This document shows positions 8,288-16,727 of a DNA stretch of 64,000 bases, piece by piece. A program made the position numbers and the translations under genes. Origin of the DNA: an uncultured Lachnospiraceae bacterium (GTDB lineage: Bacteria > Bacillota > Clostridia > Lachnospirales > Lachnospiraceae); assembly GCA_910584945.1 (NCBI GenBank), contig CAJUDY010000019.1:4724-68723 (forward strand), in the 5' to 3' direction. The notes beneath the pieces are model-generated. The model was not told the origin of the DNA. It saw only the letters and a program-made list of their open reading frames with translations, and did not search any database. Numbering within the stretch: the stretch's first letter is position 1; each line of letters starts with the position of its first letter.

Positions 8288-8658
8288 ATACACACTCCGA
8301 TCATATAGGCGGCTGTCAGATACGGAATCAGCGGCAGTTCTCTACAATGAAAAAGACTTCCCCACAAAGCGGCCAGACCCATTCCCAGAAAAAGAAGGAA
8401 AAAAAGTTCGGATGCGGACAGCCACATTCCAAGGGCCAGAAGAAGCCATCCGTCTCCATATCCCACCCTCTCCCCGCTGAAATAACCGACTGCCAGCAGA
8501 AAAAGCCCCGGCAACGGCTCGGGCAGACGCCCGGCCACCAGACTCCAGAGAAAACCTGTTCCGCCCAGCGCCCCGATCACCGCCAGCGAAACCTGGCGCT
8601 CTTTGATATCCTCCGCCGACAGCAGCAGCAAATGTCCCAGAATCCACAGTGTTTTCAC
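8284..8658 (-). CDS. Prepilin peptidase, TadV-type (A24 family), GTG start
   Basis: About 124 residues with four to five membrane segments. Catalytic Asp pairs fit the A24 family: SAEDIKERQV after the first helix and GYGDGWLLLALG later. It lacks the N-methylating domain of large prepilin peptidases, as TadV/FlpK enzymes do. I choose GTG 8658, just after the previous gene's stop, because the protein then begins directly with its first helix. ATG 8685 is the alternative. It would cleave the Flp pilin and the TadE-like proteins. Confidence 0.8.
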   Translation of the reverse strand: MKTLWILGHLLLLSAEDIKERQVSLAVIGALGGTGFLWSLVAGRLPEPLPGLFLLAVGYFSGERVGYGDGWLLLALGMWLSASELFFLLFLGMGLAALWGSLFHCRELPLIPYLTAAYMIGVCI

Positions 8659-8663
8659 ACGCG

Positions 8664-9398
8664 TTACCTGCTGCAGCGGGAACATCCCGGCCGACCGCCC
8701 ACCTGGGACAAAGGGACCGCCATGACCGTCCGCTTCAGCCCCTGGCAGTTCCTGTTATTGTGATAGCTGGCGCCATAATCGGTGACATAGACCGTTGCCC
8801 CTGTCTGTCCCCGGCGGACACAGTACTCACAGGGCGTATATCGTCCGCCGGCGCTGTTCCGCTCGCCCTCCAGCGTCCCGGAAGCAATCTGGCGAACGGA
8901 AAGCCGAAGATGGGTACAGTCCCTGTTCTTGTGATATACGCTCCCTTCCGGCGTGATGTAAACAATCTCTCCGCTGAAACCATTATCGAAAGATTCCCCT
9001 GTATAACCTGTCCAGCAGCGCACTACGGCTTTTTGCGCCACGACGTCTCTTCCAAAGGACAGCCAGGAGAACGGAAGCGAAACCATCTGCGTATCGTACA
9101 GACGGATATAGGGATCTGCCGGATTTCGCTGCCCCGCAGTCACGGCCAGCGCCTCCGCCCGCTCCACCAGGGTTCTGCCTTCCCGGGACTGTATTGAGGA
9201 AAAAGCGAACAGATACAAAAGCGCCGTGACCGCACAAAGAAAGAATGGAAGAAGCAGGGATGCTTCCAGCGTCATACTTCCCCTTCGGAAGGCAGAAAGA
9301 GATGCCCTTCTGACAGTTTGAAAAAGCCGAAAACGGCCCTTTTTTCTACGGGATACCTGGAGATTTTTATTTGTTTTATACGCAGTACAAAAGGACAT
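8664..9398 (-). CDS. TadE-like protein with duplicated C-terminal Cys/His module
   Basis: About 244 residues. The start ATG 9398 has AAGGAGG nine bases upstream; an ATG at 9434 lacks one. After a basic leader comes a pilin-like hydrophobic segment (GSMTLEASLLLPFFLCAVTA) with the usual Glu. The last ~110 residues hold two copies of one pattern. Copy one has VYITPEGSVYHKNRDCTHL and later CEYCVRR. Copy two has VYVTDYGASYHNNRNCQGL and later CSRCSR. Each copy thus supplies YHxNRxC plus CxxC, a likely metal site or cross-linking module outside the membrane. Confidence 0.8.
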   Translation of the reverse strand: MSFCTAYKTNKNLQVSRRKKGRFRLFQTVRRASLSAFRRGSMTLEASLLLPFFLCAVTALLYLFAFSSIQSREGRTLVERAEALAVTAGQRNPADPYIRLYDTQMVSLPFSWLSFGRDVVAQKAVVRCWTGYTGESFDNGFSGEIVYITPEGSVYHKNRDCTHLRLSVRQIASGTLEGERNSAGGRYTPCEYCVRRGQTGATVYVTDYGASYHNNRNCQGLKRTVMAVPLSQVGGRPGCSRCSR

Positions 9399-9420
9399 CC
9401 CTTTCTGCCTCCTTCCTTGT

Positions 9421-10878
9421 TCATTCATACCCATAGCTTCTCTCCAGATACAGATCTTCGATCCAGATCTGTGCCGTCAGACGTTCCACGCAGTGATCCA
9501 GATGCAGATTTCTGCATCCTTCCAACTGCCTCAATTCGCCTTCCGTTACGTCCATTGCCCGCAGGGCCAGCGTCTCCCAGGACTCCGTCATCAGAAAAAT
9601 CCGAAGACAGGTCTCATAGCTGATTCCCTTCTGGACCTTGATCGGCACATCATATCTTCCGGGATCACCCAGGAAAGTCATCAGTCCGGACAGCGGCACC
9701 TGCCAGTCCGCGACGGTCTTCACCGCCGACAACTCATAGCCGCCCAGGAGCTGTCGCACCTCCGCCAGGCTTTCCCCGTAAGCCCACCCCAGCAGAATCA
9801 GCTGCTCCAGACTTTTGATCAGACCTCCGTTGCCGGTCATTCCCGCCAGAAGAACCGCAAGGGCCTCCGCCTTCTGGCGAAGCTCCGGGTGACTCAGAAG
9901 GAAGAGATAATTGGCGCCTTCCCGAAGAAGCAGCAGTCTTGTAAGTACCGCGTCCAGATTCTCACTGTCGGAGTCCTTCCCGGCGATCAGATATTCCAGC
10001 TGATAATCCAGATACCCCTGCTCCCGCGGTTCCTTCATAGATTCCTGGGCTTGGGTCAGATATTCGCAGAGATAACTTACGAACCACTGTTTGGTAAGCA
10101 GGTTCTGCTCGCCGCCCTGGGGTATCCCTGCTCCCACGGACAGCTCTCTGACCGAGGGAGCCGAGCCTAAGTCAACCGCCCGTTCGGACACCACATATCC
10201 ATCCGGAACAGCCGCGGCCAGGGAAAAGCCCTGCCACAGTCCGTCCCACTGCCTGGCCTCCGGGTCCATCCGGCGGCTCTCCCCGTCCTCTTCGTCTTCC
10301 TCCTCTTCCTCATAATCTCTCACGCTTCCCTCATAAGCCTCACAATCCTCCCGGAATCTTCTACTGTTCTCCTCCCCGTCCTCCGCAAAAAGCTCCTGCA
10401 AAAGCCAGTCCTCCGCCAGGTCGGCGCCGGTTTTCTCCTTCATCACCTGTACGGCCTGACGGTAAAATACCGCCCCGCGGCCGTCGGTCGCCCGAACCAG
10501 TTGATTCACATTCACGCCCTGCAGGGAAAGGCCCTGCAGGTAATTCCCCAGACCGTCCGTCAGATTGTTCTTTGTGAACTGCCACAGATGGCTGCACAGC
10601 TCCTCCTGTCGCTCCGAACCTCCCCCGAAGGACGTGTCCAGATAGAAGAGATCGTACCGGTCAAGCAGATGGGGCTCATACTCCGAGAACAGGGAAAACA
10701 TCCCCGCCTCCACCGCCTGTTCCGCCTGCTTCCTCTGGTGCTGTTTCTGCACCGATTGCAGACAGACCAGATACAGGCTTAAAAACACCAGGAAGCAAAG
10801 CGCCAGAAAGACCGTAATCTGTCCGGAGCTTTTTTTAGACGCTGCGGCTTTGAGAGACAATTTTCTCAAAAATCTCAT
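9421..10878 (-). CDS. Tad-locus membrane-anchored protein (DUF5702-like)
   Basis: About 485 residues. The start ATG 10878 follows AGGAG and overlaps the end of the Flp pilin gene. The N-terminus is basic and then hydrophobic (SGQITVFLALCFLVFLSLYL), like a TadE/TadG-type anchor, followed by a long outer domain. An acidic stretch (YEEEEEDEEDGESRR) lies near the middle. I associate this architecture with DUF5702 proteins in Clostridia Tad loci (from memory). It may be a large pilus or envelope component. The stop TGA overlaps the next ORF's upstream ATG. Confidence 0.75.
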   Translation of the reverse strand: MRFLRKLSLKAAASKKSSGQITVFLALCFLVFLSLYLVCLQSVQKQHQRKQAEQAVEAGMFSLFSEYEPHLLDRYDLFYLDTSFGGGSERQEELCSHLWQFTKNNLTDGLGNYLQGLSLQGVNVNQLVRATDGRGAVFYRQAVQVMKEKTGADLAEDWLLQELFAEDGEENSRRFREDCEAYEGSVRDYEEEEEDEEDGESRRMDPEARQWDGLWQGFSLAAAVPDGYVVSERAVDLGSAPSVRELSVGAGIPQGGEQNLLTKQWFVSYLCEYLTQAQESMKEPREQGYLDYQLEYLIAGKDSDSENLDAVLTRLLLLREGANYLFLLSHPELRQKAEALAVLLAGMTGNGGLIKSLEQLILLGWAYGESLAEVRQLLGGYELSAVKTVADWQVPLSGLMTFLGDPGRYDVPIKVQKGISYETCLRIFLMTESWETLALRAMDVTEGELRQLEGCRNLHLDHCVERLTAQIWIEDLYLERSYGYE

Positions 10879-11011
10879 TAACAACTCCTGTGATCTGATT
10901 CTTAAAGATAATGACCAGGCCAATCAATACGACAATGATCAATATGACCTCCACCACTCCCATACCACTTTCATCTTCCCAAAAATCTTTCATAAATCTT
11001 CTTATTCTCAT
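10835..11011 (-). CDS. Flp/Fap-type IVb pilin, 58 residues
   Basis: A short gene read directly from the sequence. It begins MRIRRFMKDFWEDESGMG, then has a helix VVEVILIIVVLIGLVIIF and ends KIVSQSRSV. SG|MGVVE matches the class III leader rule: cleavage after Gly and Glu at position five of the mature protein. GTTAGGAGTGTGTG supplies a ribosome site before ATG 11011. It overlaps the next gene by 44 bases. It is the probable major pilin polymerised by this operon. Confidence 0.88.
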   Translation of the reverse strand: MRIRRFMKDFWEDESGMGVVEVILIIVVLIGLVIIFKNQITGVVNEIFEKIVSQSRSV

Positions 11012-11050
11012 CACACACTCCTAACATTTTCATTGATAATCGTCCGCCTC

Positions 11051-12250
11051 TCAGGCGGAAAAAGACACTGCTGCCGGATACATAATCAGGATCAGGATGG
11101 TCAGAAGCATCAGAAGCATGGGCAGCAAAAGTTTGCTCTCGCACTCCTCCCCCATGCGCTTTGCCAGAGCCTTGCGGTTCTCGAAAGCCTCCCGGGATTC
11201 TTCCAGCAAAAGCCCCGCCAGATTCTTCGTCCCTTTTCTGAGATTCTGACTCAGCAAAGTTCCGAGCTTTAAGTACGCCTGCATCCGGCACCTTGTCCCG
11301 AATCGTTCATAGGCAAGAGCTTCCGATACCCCGCTTTGCATCTCATAAAGCGTTCTTCGCATCTCTTCATAGGCCGGATGAAACTTCTTCTCTGCCTCTG
11401 TCTTCTTCTCATACTGGTCCACCAGGCGCTCCCAGGCATTCCTGGTACTGACGCCTGCTCCCATGTACAGACTCAGACGGCTGACAATGTCCGGATAATC
11501 CAGCTGCATGCTGCGCTCCCTTTTCTTCTGTTCCCGGTCGTCTTCCCGACGCTTTCCCAGGATCAGGGCGGCCACCGACAGCAGGGTCAATCCCAGCATC
11601 CACACCCACCGGTCGTCCGGCCTCCGATACCATGCGACAGACTCTCCAAGGAACGACTGCGGCAGATCGATGCGCTTCACCGGCTCCTCCTGGGCCCTTA
11701 GAAGTTCTTCTTCCAGCATCTTTAGTCTCTGCTCCCGGGTCGGATTCCCGGGCGGGCAGATACGGACAGCCTTTTCCCAGGTAAGACTCCGGCCTTCCAA
11801 CGACAAAACTGCCTGAACGTTTACCGTCACGGCTTCTCTCAGAGAAGTGTTCTTCACCGTGCCGTCCGGATCGATATAATCCCAGGAGCTTAGATACCAC
11901 TGAATCACGATGTCCGTATCCGGATACACAGAAGGCATGTCCACCCGGCTCTCTATTTGTTTGCAATCCTGATTTTCCCTTAAGAAAACAGCCTCCATTC
12001 CATCCCTGGCTTCCGCCAAAAGCCCATACAGCGCTCCCTCTTCGTAGGGAACCTCCCGCAGCAGGAACGAAAAGGGAAAAGATGTCTCCTGAAACTTCAC
12101 CAGAAGCTGCTCCCTTTGGTCCCCTTCTCCGCTTCCCGGTCTTGTAAGGCACGTCAGCACTTCCCTGTTTCCTGCGCCATACAAAAAGAAGGCCAGGCTT
12201 AGAAGGCCTCCGACCAGCGCCGTCATCCACAGCTTTGTCCTATATTTCAA
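11051..12250 (-). CDS. tadC: TadC-like inner-membrane platform protein (T2SSF family)
   Basis: About 399 residues. A TTG start at 12250 is preferred: it overlaps the tadB stop by 11 bases and has AAAGGATGG upstream. ATG 12226 is the alternative. One N-terminal helix (LWMTALVGGLLSLAFFLYG) is followed by a ~190-residue outer region, a second helix (VWMLGLTLLSVAALIL), the T2SSF cytoplasmic domain (YPDIVSRLSLYMGAGVSTR) and final helices (LLPMLLMLLTILILIMYP). With TadB it forms the platform that couples the ATPase to pilin assembly. The long outer insert is larger than usual. Confidence 0.82.
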   Translation of the reverse strand: MKYRTKLWMTALVGGLLSLAFFLYGAGNREVLTCLTRPGSGEGDQREQLLVKFQETSFPFSFLLREVPYEEGALYGLLAEARDGMEAVFLRENQDCKQIESRVDMPSVYPDTDIVIQWYLSSWDYIDPDGTVKNTSLREAVTVNVQAVLSLEGRSLTWEKAVRICPPGNPTREQRLKMLEEELLRAQEEPVKRIDLPQSFLGESVAWYRRPDDRWVWMLGLTLLSVAALILGKRREDDREQKKRERSMQLDYPDIVSRLSLYMGAGVSTRNAWERLVDQYEKKTEAEKKFHPAYEEMRRTLYEMQSGVSEALAYERFGTRCRMQAYLKLGTLLSQNLRKGTKNLAGLLLEESREAFENRKALAKRMGEECESKLLLPMLLMLLTILILIMYPAAVSFSA

Positions 12251-12986
12251 ATTGCACCATCCTTTTCCCCAGCAGATACGCTCCAAAATAAAGCAGAAGG
12301 CACACGCTGGCCACAAGAACTCCGCCCGGAGTGTGGTAAAGCCCTTCTAAAAACGCTCCGGAACCGATCCGCACATACAAAAGTACCGCCGCGGGCATCA
12401 CGGTCATGATCTTCTGCTCATAGATCTTGGAGGCAAGAAGGGTACGGATCTCTCTTCTGGTATCCATAATCTCCGCCATCTGGGAAGCGGTGCTTCGAAT
12501 AATGGCATTCAGGCTTCCTCCGCTTTTTCTGGCGGTGCAGAAGACCTCCACAAAGCTTTTGACCTCCTCTGAAGACTGCCGGTCCGCGAATTCTTGAAGG
12601 AGTACTTCTGGGCTCTGCTGGTTCTCCATCTTTGCCAGCATGCTCCGAAGCTCCCCCCGCATCCGGTCCTCCCTGGGAAACATCATGGACAGTTCCTCAC
12701 AGGACTGCGCCATGGCATTCTCCACCGAATATCCGGCGGACAGCGAGGAAGAAAGTAAAAGAATCCACTCCCGAAAGCTCTTCTGAAATTGTTCTTCCTC
12801 TCTCTGCCTTCTGGACGCCCTGCATTCCCGACGCCACGGCACAAGTATTGGAAGTAAAAATGGGATCGCATAAAAAGAATCATAGAACAGCCATGAAAAG
12901 GCTAAAATCAGAAACAGTCCTTTAAGAACATCCAGGCAGAATTCCTTCCTGATCCGCCCAAACTCCGGCACGTTGAAACTTTTCAA
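12240..12986 (-). CDS. tadB: TadB-like inner-membrane platform protein (T2SSF family)
   Basis: 248 residues. N-terminal helices (GLFLILAFSWLFYDSFYAIP) are followed by a T2SSF domain (FREWILLLSSSLSAGYSVEN, VFCTARKSGGSLNAIIR) and C-terminal membrane helices. The start is a TTG at 12986 inside the tadA ATPase gene, with AGGAG 12 bases upstream. A later start is possible. It is the partner of TadC. Confidence 0.85.
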   Translation of the reverse strand: MKSFNVPEFGRIRKEFCLDVLKGLFLILAFSWLFYDSFYAIPFLLPILVPWRRECRASRRQREEEQFQKSFREWILLLSSSLSAGYSVENAMAQSCEELSMMFPREDRMRGELRSMLAKMENQQSPEVLLQEFADRQSSEEVKSFVEVFCTARKSGGSLNAIIRSTASQMAEIMDTRREIRTLLASKIYEQKIMTVMPAAVLLYVRIGSGAFLEGLYHTPGGVLVASVCLLLYFGAYLLGKRMVQFEI

Positions 12987-14181
12987 TCTTTATCATATCT
13001 CCTGCTTTCTCCTGTATCCCGCAGATTCTGCCGGACACCTCCCCGGTTTCCCGGAAGAGAAACAGCGGATGAAGCTCCACCTGATCCCCTTCCATACCGG
13101 TCACTTCTGTGATTTCCAGAAGCCTGCGGCTTTTATCCCGCAGCCTTCCAAGATAAACGATCAGGTCGATGCCGGAGGCGATCTGCCTCCGGATGGCCTG
13201 AAGGGGCAGTTCCATGCCCATAAGTACCATGGTTTCCAGTCGGCTGACGGTATCGCGAGTGCTGTTGGCGTGGCAGGTGCTGAAGCTTCCGTCATGGCCG
13301 GTATTTAAGCTGGTCAGAAGCTCAAAGGCTTCCGCACCCCGCACTTCTCCCACGATAATCCGGGACGGACGCATGCGCAGAGAGGCCCGGATCAAATCCC
13401 GGATCGTGATCTCCTTACAGTCCTCCATTCCGGAAGCGCGGGTCTCCAGCCTTACCAGATTCTCCACATTCTGAATCTGGAGCTCGGCGGTGTCCTCAAT
13501 GACCACCACCCGCTCGTCCCCCGGAATATACTCGGACAGCGCATTTAAGAAGGTCGTCTTGCCGGAGCCGGTTCCTCCTGCTACCAGGATCGAATAACCG
13601 GACCGGACCGCGTCCTTTAGAAAATCCGCCTCCTCCCGGGACAGGCTGTCAAGCTCCAGAAGCCGGTCCATGGTGACGGGCTTTTCAGGAAATCGTCGTA
13701 TTGTGATGATTGGCCCGTTCACCGCCACCGGCGGCAGGACGACATGTACCCGGTCTCCGTTTGGAAGCCTCGCATCCACAATCGGCTGGGATTCGTTGAC
13801 CACCCGGTTGCAGGCGCTGATCATCTGCTGGATCACATCCAGAATCCGCTCCCTGGAAGAAAAATTTTTTTCAAAGCGAATCATCCTTCCATCCCGTTCC
13901 AGAAAAATCCCGTCCATGCCGTTGACCATGATCTCCGTGACGCTTTGTTCCTCCAAAAGTTCCTGAAGAACGTCCATCTTGCGGAGCGCATGAAACAGTT
14001 CCTTTTTCAGCCGGCACTTTTCATTCAGGGAAAGATATGTTTCCTTTCCCCGGGAGAGAACGACTTCATCGATCAGCTCCTGCATCTCTTCGTCAGACAC
14101 TTCCCGGCTTAAATCCACCTGCTCCAGAATCCGTTTTTTCAGATCCTGGAACACTTCCGTCTCCTGGGACGCCGTTTCCAT
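12922..14181 (-). CDS. tadA: Tad pilus secretion ATPase (CpaF/TadA family)
   Basis: 419 residues. The hexameric ATPase drives pilin polymerisation. Walker A is LVAGGTGSGKTTFLNAL, the Asp/Glu box is VVVIEDTAELQ, Walker B is SRIIVGEVRGAEAFELL and the His box is GHDGSFSTCHANS. Each of these matches the CpaF family. The start ATG 14181 follows AGGAGG. The upstream in-frame stretch to 14352 looks non-coding in this frame. The name is shared with the unrelated tRNA deaminase at 3975-4460. Confidence 0.95.
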   Translation of the reverse strand: METASQETEVFQDLKKRILEQVDLSREVSDEEMQELIDEVVLSRGKETYLSLNEKCRLKKELFHALRKMDVLQELLEEQSVTEIMVNGMDGIFLERDGRMIRFEKNFSSRERILDVIQQMISACNRVVNESQPIVDARLPNGDRVHVVLPPVAVNGPIITIRRFPEKPVTMDRLLELDSLSREEADFLKDAVRSGYSILVAGGTGSGKTTFLNALSEYIPGDERVVVIEDTAELQIQNVENLVRLETRASGMEDCKEITIRDLIRASLRMRPSRIIVGEVRGAEAFELLTSLNTGHDGSFSTCHANSTRDTVSRLETMVLMGMELPLQAIRRQIASGIDLIVYLGRLRDKSRRLLEITEVTGMEGDQVELHPLFLFRETGEVSGRICGIQEKAGDMIKIEKFQRAGVWADQEGILPGCS

Positions 14182-14189
14182 GATACCTC

Positions 14190-15188
14190 CTATTCCTGCA
14201 GAAGGCCCCGGATATAAGCTCCGAGCTCCTGCTGGGGCAGCATGAGAAGGTCCTCCTCCCGGCAGAGTTCTTCCCGGCTTCCGGGAAGCTCCAGCCTCTG
14301 GACCTTTTCCAATACATCCACTGCATCTGATACCTGGATATACCGCTCCCACTGGCTGAATTTCCCCTGAGAGATCAGGTCCTGCCCGGCGGGGACATAG
14401 AGGCCGCTTAACTCTCTTAAAAGATCCACGCTGTGGCCTGCCCGGGTACCCAGATCCAGAATGATTACATCATACATACTCTGGGTACGGATCAGGTGCA
14501 GCAGGCGCTGCCACTCTTCCACCGTAATCTGTACAAAGTCCGTATAAGATTCACAAGAAGGGATATAGTCCAGCCGGTCCAGCTTCTGGACCATACTGTT
14601 CAGACGATACAGAAACGACACTTTTTTCTGTCTAAGATAGTAAATCAAGTCCGATAAGTTCCAATGATTTCCCCCCATAATCTCGGAAAATCCGGAACAC
14701 TCTTCCAGATTCAGATATAAAACATTCCGTTCTTCTGCGAGGATTTGCCCTAATGTAATTGCAAACTTATTCTTTCTGATTCCGCCTGACGGGGCGTATA
14801 TCCCGATGACTTTATTGTCCTTTAAGACTCCGGTATAATACTCCTCTTCTCTTTCCTGATCCGAGTAGTAATACATGATCTCCCGGAGAATGTTCTCCAC
14901 AGACTGGTACTTATAGACGGCAGGATATCTGTGAAGCTCTTTTGGAAGACTGCCCTCGGACAGAAAGATCACACATTCATTCCGGATGGAATCCCTCAGA
15001 TTCTCATACCAGGCCGCTGATAACAGCAGTATTTCAATCTCTTCCTCGGACAGCGCTTTCAAAAGCTGCTCCTTTTGGGTACACATTCTTACCTGAAACA
15101 GATAACCCTTCTTCAGATTGACGTATTCTCTGAATGCGTCCCCATAGGAGACGTCCGAATCCGCAATCCACAATCTTGTGTTTTTCAA
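14190..15188 (-). CDS. CpaE/TadZ-like pilus localisation protein
   Basis: About 332 residues. The first ~115 residues resemble a degenerate receiver domain (NTRLWIADSDVSYGDAFREY), then a ParA/MinD-like fold with a deviant Walker A (IGIYAPSGGIRKNKFAIT) and a later YDVIILDLGTRAG. CpaE/TadZ proteins place the Tad machine in the cell. A TTG start at 15188 is preferred because AGGAGG sits five bases upstream; ATG 15224 lacks a good site. It is the first gene of the Tad operon. Confidence 0.8.
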   Translation of the reverse strand: MKNTRLWIADSDVSYGDAFREYVNLKKGYLFQVRMCTQKEQLLKALSEEEIEILLLSAAWYENLRDSIRNECVIFLSEGSLPKELHRYPAVYKYQSVENILREIMYYYSDQEREEEYYTGVLKDNKVIGIYAPSGGIRKNKFAITLGQILAEERNVLYLNLEECSGFSEIMGGNHWNLSDLIYYLRQKKVSFLYRLNSMVQKLDRLDYIPSCESYTDFVQITVEEWQRLLHLIRTQSMYDVIILDLGTRAGHSVDLLRELSGLYVPAGQDLISQGKFSQWERYIQVSDAVDVLEKVQRLELPGSREELCREEDLLMLPQQELGAYIRGLLQE

Positions 15189-15288
15189 AATAACCTCCTG
15201 CAACACAAGACCCGGTTTCTTCATGCTGCAATTTTTAATGGAATCTGACTCAGAAATGATTTGAGCCCATGGCGAATGCCACCTTGTA

Positions 15289-15302
15289 GATAAACGTTTA
15301 TC
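15289..15302. promoter_or_regulatory. Palindromic operator candidate at the Tad operon start
   Basis: GATAAACGTTTATC is a perfect 14-bp palindrome lying within about ten bases downstream of the -10 box, over the predicted transcription start. A repressor bound here would block the Tad operon. The protein that binds is unknown. Confidence 0.5.
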
Positions 15303-15311
15303 ACATTCTCG

Positions 15312-15340
15312 ATTATAAAGAATAATTTTTTTCTTGTAAA
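15312..15340 (-). promoter_or_regulatory. Sigma-A promoter of the Tad operon
   Basis: TTTACA (15340-15335) and TATAAT (15317-15312) are separated by 17 bases. The upstream DNA is A/T-rich, which may act as an UP element. It drives the ten genes from 15188 down to 6745. Confidence 0.85.
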
Positions 15341-15377
15341 TGCTCTTTACAATTTGTTCACAATTTTTGGAAAAATC

Positions 15378-15653
15378 TCACAAAAACCGAAAAGCAGAGA
15401 TCGCGTAAAGCAGAGAAACCCCGCTGAGTCCAAGGGTTCCGGATGTCAAAAGGCTGCACAGATTGATACCGACCAGCCAGGGAATTCCACGGGATTCCAA
15501 TATAAGATTGATGCCGTAGATGGCGATTCCGCCCATAGCCGCCCGCAGACAAAAGTTTAAGAAAAATTCTGCCTTTCTCCTCACAGTCAACAGAAAAAGT
15601 ACAAATAGACAGGCCCCTGCGATCATAAGTACCCCGGTCTGTTTTTCCAGCAT
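15378..15653 (-). CDS. bofA: BofA-family pro-sigma-K processing inhibitor
   Basis: 91 residues, nearly all membrane: an N-terminal helix (GVLMIAGACLFVLFLLTV) and later GGIAIYGINLILESRGIP and INLCSLLTSGTLGLSGVSLL. The NxxSxxxxGxxGxxG-like C-terminal pattern is typical of BofA. In Bacillus BofA holds the SpoIVFB protease inactive until late sporulation. It marks the organism as a spore former. It ends about 40 bases before the Tad operon promoter region. Confidence 0.85.
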   Translation of the reverse strand: MLEKQTGVLMIAGACLFVLFLLTVRRKAEFFLNFCLRAAMGGIAIYGINLILESRGIPWLVGINLCSLLTSGTLGLSGVSLLYAISAFRFL

Positions 15654-15781
15654 CTTCCTTCCCCCTCTCTGCTTATACTATATGACCGCCGCTGAAAAAT
15701 ATTCCCGTTTCCGTATAAATTTTCCAATTCGCGACTATACTGATAGTAACCTATTTCCCAAAAACAGGAAGGAAGATGCAG

Positions 15782-16000
15782 ATGAAACGCACAGACCAGA
15801 ACAGAAGCGCCGATTCCCGCAGACAGCAGCTCTTGGAAGATATCGAAAAGACCAAATACGCCCTGGACTGCGCTTACTCCAACTTTGAGAATGTGGTCGA
15901 TCCGGATCTGATCGACTGCTCGATCTACGAGCTGAAAGCGGTACAGATGCGGTACCGGTTCCTGCTGAGGCAGGCGGAACTTTTGGACACGGTCACTTAA
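15782..16000 (+). CDS. YaaL/DUF2508-family small protein
   Basis: 72 residues with this start; ATG 15776 is too close to the AGGAAGG ribosome site, while 15782 is nine bases away. The core LLEDIEKTKYALDCAYSNFE, VVDPDLIDCSIYELKAVQ and RYRFLLRQAE is typical of DUF2508. The function is unknown. In Bacillus this gene lies between recR and bofA on one strand; here it diverges from bofA and recR is absent. Confidence 0.85.
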   Translation: MKRTDQNRSADSRRQQLLEDIEKTKYALDCAYSNFENVVDPDLIDCSIYELKAVQMRYRFLLRQAELLDTVT

Positions 16001-16056
16001 TACCCCTTCTTTATTGATTTTTGCGGCGCGGAGAACGGGAGGCGCCGTCTCCCACC

Positions 16057-16704
16057 TTATACTTTTTTCAGAAAACGGGCAAGATCTTTGTCGCTGCCCA
16101 TGACCAACATATGGTCTTCTCCCTGAAAGCGATATTCCGCATCCGGCATCCTCATGGAACCGTCCTTTTCCCGTACGCCCAGAATGCTGACGTTATAATT
16201 CACGCGGACGTTCAGTTCCCGGATGCTTTTGTCCACCCAGCTCTTAGGCGGCAGCACTTCATAGATCCCGTAATCCCCCAGGTCCACAAAGTCGAAGACA
16301 TGGTTGGCGCTGGACTTTTTCGCAACCTTTTCCGCCATATCCCGCTCCGGATAGACCACTTCATCCGCGCCGTTCCTTAAGAGAAACTTTGCCTGAACGT
16401 CCGTGCTGGCTCTGCTGACCACACGCTTCGCTCCCAGTTCCTTTAAAAGGCTCGTGATCTCCAGACTGCTCTGAAAGTTCGTGCCGATGCAGACAAAGCA
16501 GGAGTCAAAATTCCGCACTCCCAGCTCCCTTAAGACCTCCGGCTTCGTACAGTCTCCGATCTGTGCGCTGGTCACCAGCGGGAGACAGGGCTCTAAGCGC
16601 TCTTCTACTGCATCCACCGCCAGAATCTCATTGCCAAGCTCCGCAAGCTGCCGGCACAGGTAATGGCCAAACCGGCCAAGTCCAATAATTAAAAATGATT
16701 TCAT
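16057..16704 (-). CDS. ktrA: Potassium uptake regulatory subunit KtrA (RCK domain)
   Basis: 215 residues. The N-terminal Rossmann fold starts KSFLIIGLGRFGHYLCRQL with the GxGxxG nucleotide motif and an acidic strand end (ILAVDAVEE). A C-terminal RCK_C domain follows (YEVLPPKSWVDKSIREL, GVREKDGSMRMPDAEY). It gates the KtrB channel according to bound nucleotide, and in Firmicutes may also bind c-di-AMP. It follows ktrB, with a structured 120-base gap between. Confidence 0.93.
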   Translation of the reverse strand: MKSFLIIGLGRFGHYLCRQLAELGNEILAVDAVEERLEPCLPLVTSAQIGDCTKPEVLRELGVRNFDSCFVCIGTNFQSSLEITSLLKELGAKRVVSRASTDVQAKFLLRNGADEVVYPERDMAEKVAKKSSANHVFDFVDLGDYGIYEVLPPKSWVDKSIRELNVRVNYNVSILGVREKDGSMRMPDAEYRFQGEDHMLVMGSDKDLARFLKKV

Positions 16705-16727
16705 CGCTTTTCTCCTATTTAAGTTCC

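Noticed and set aside
4930..16725. Recurring TAAGTTCCG (4930s, 7830, 7877, 16719)
   Set aside because: Too short and in unlike contexts (intergenic, stop codon, leader); no consistent spacing or partner motif.
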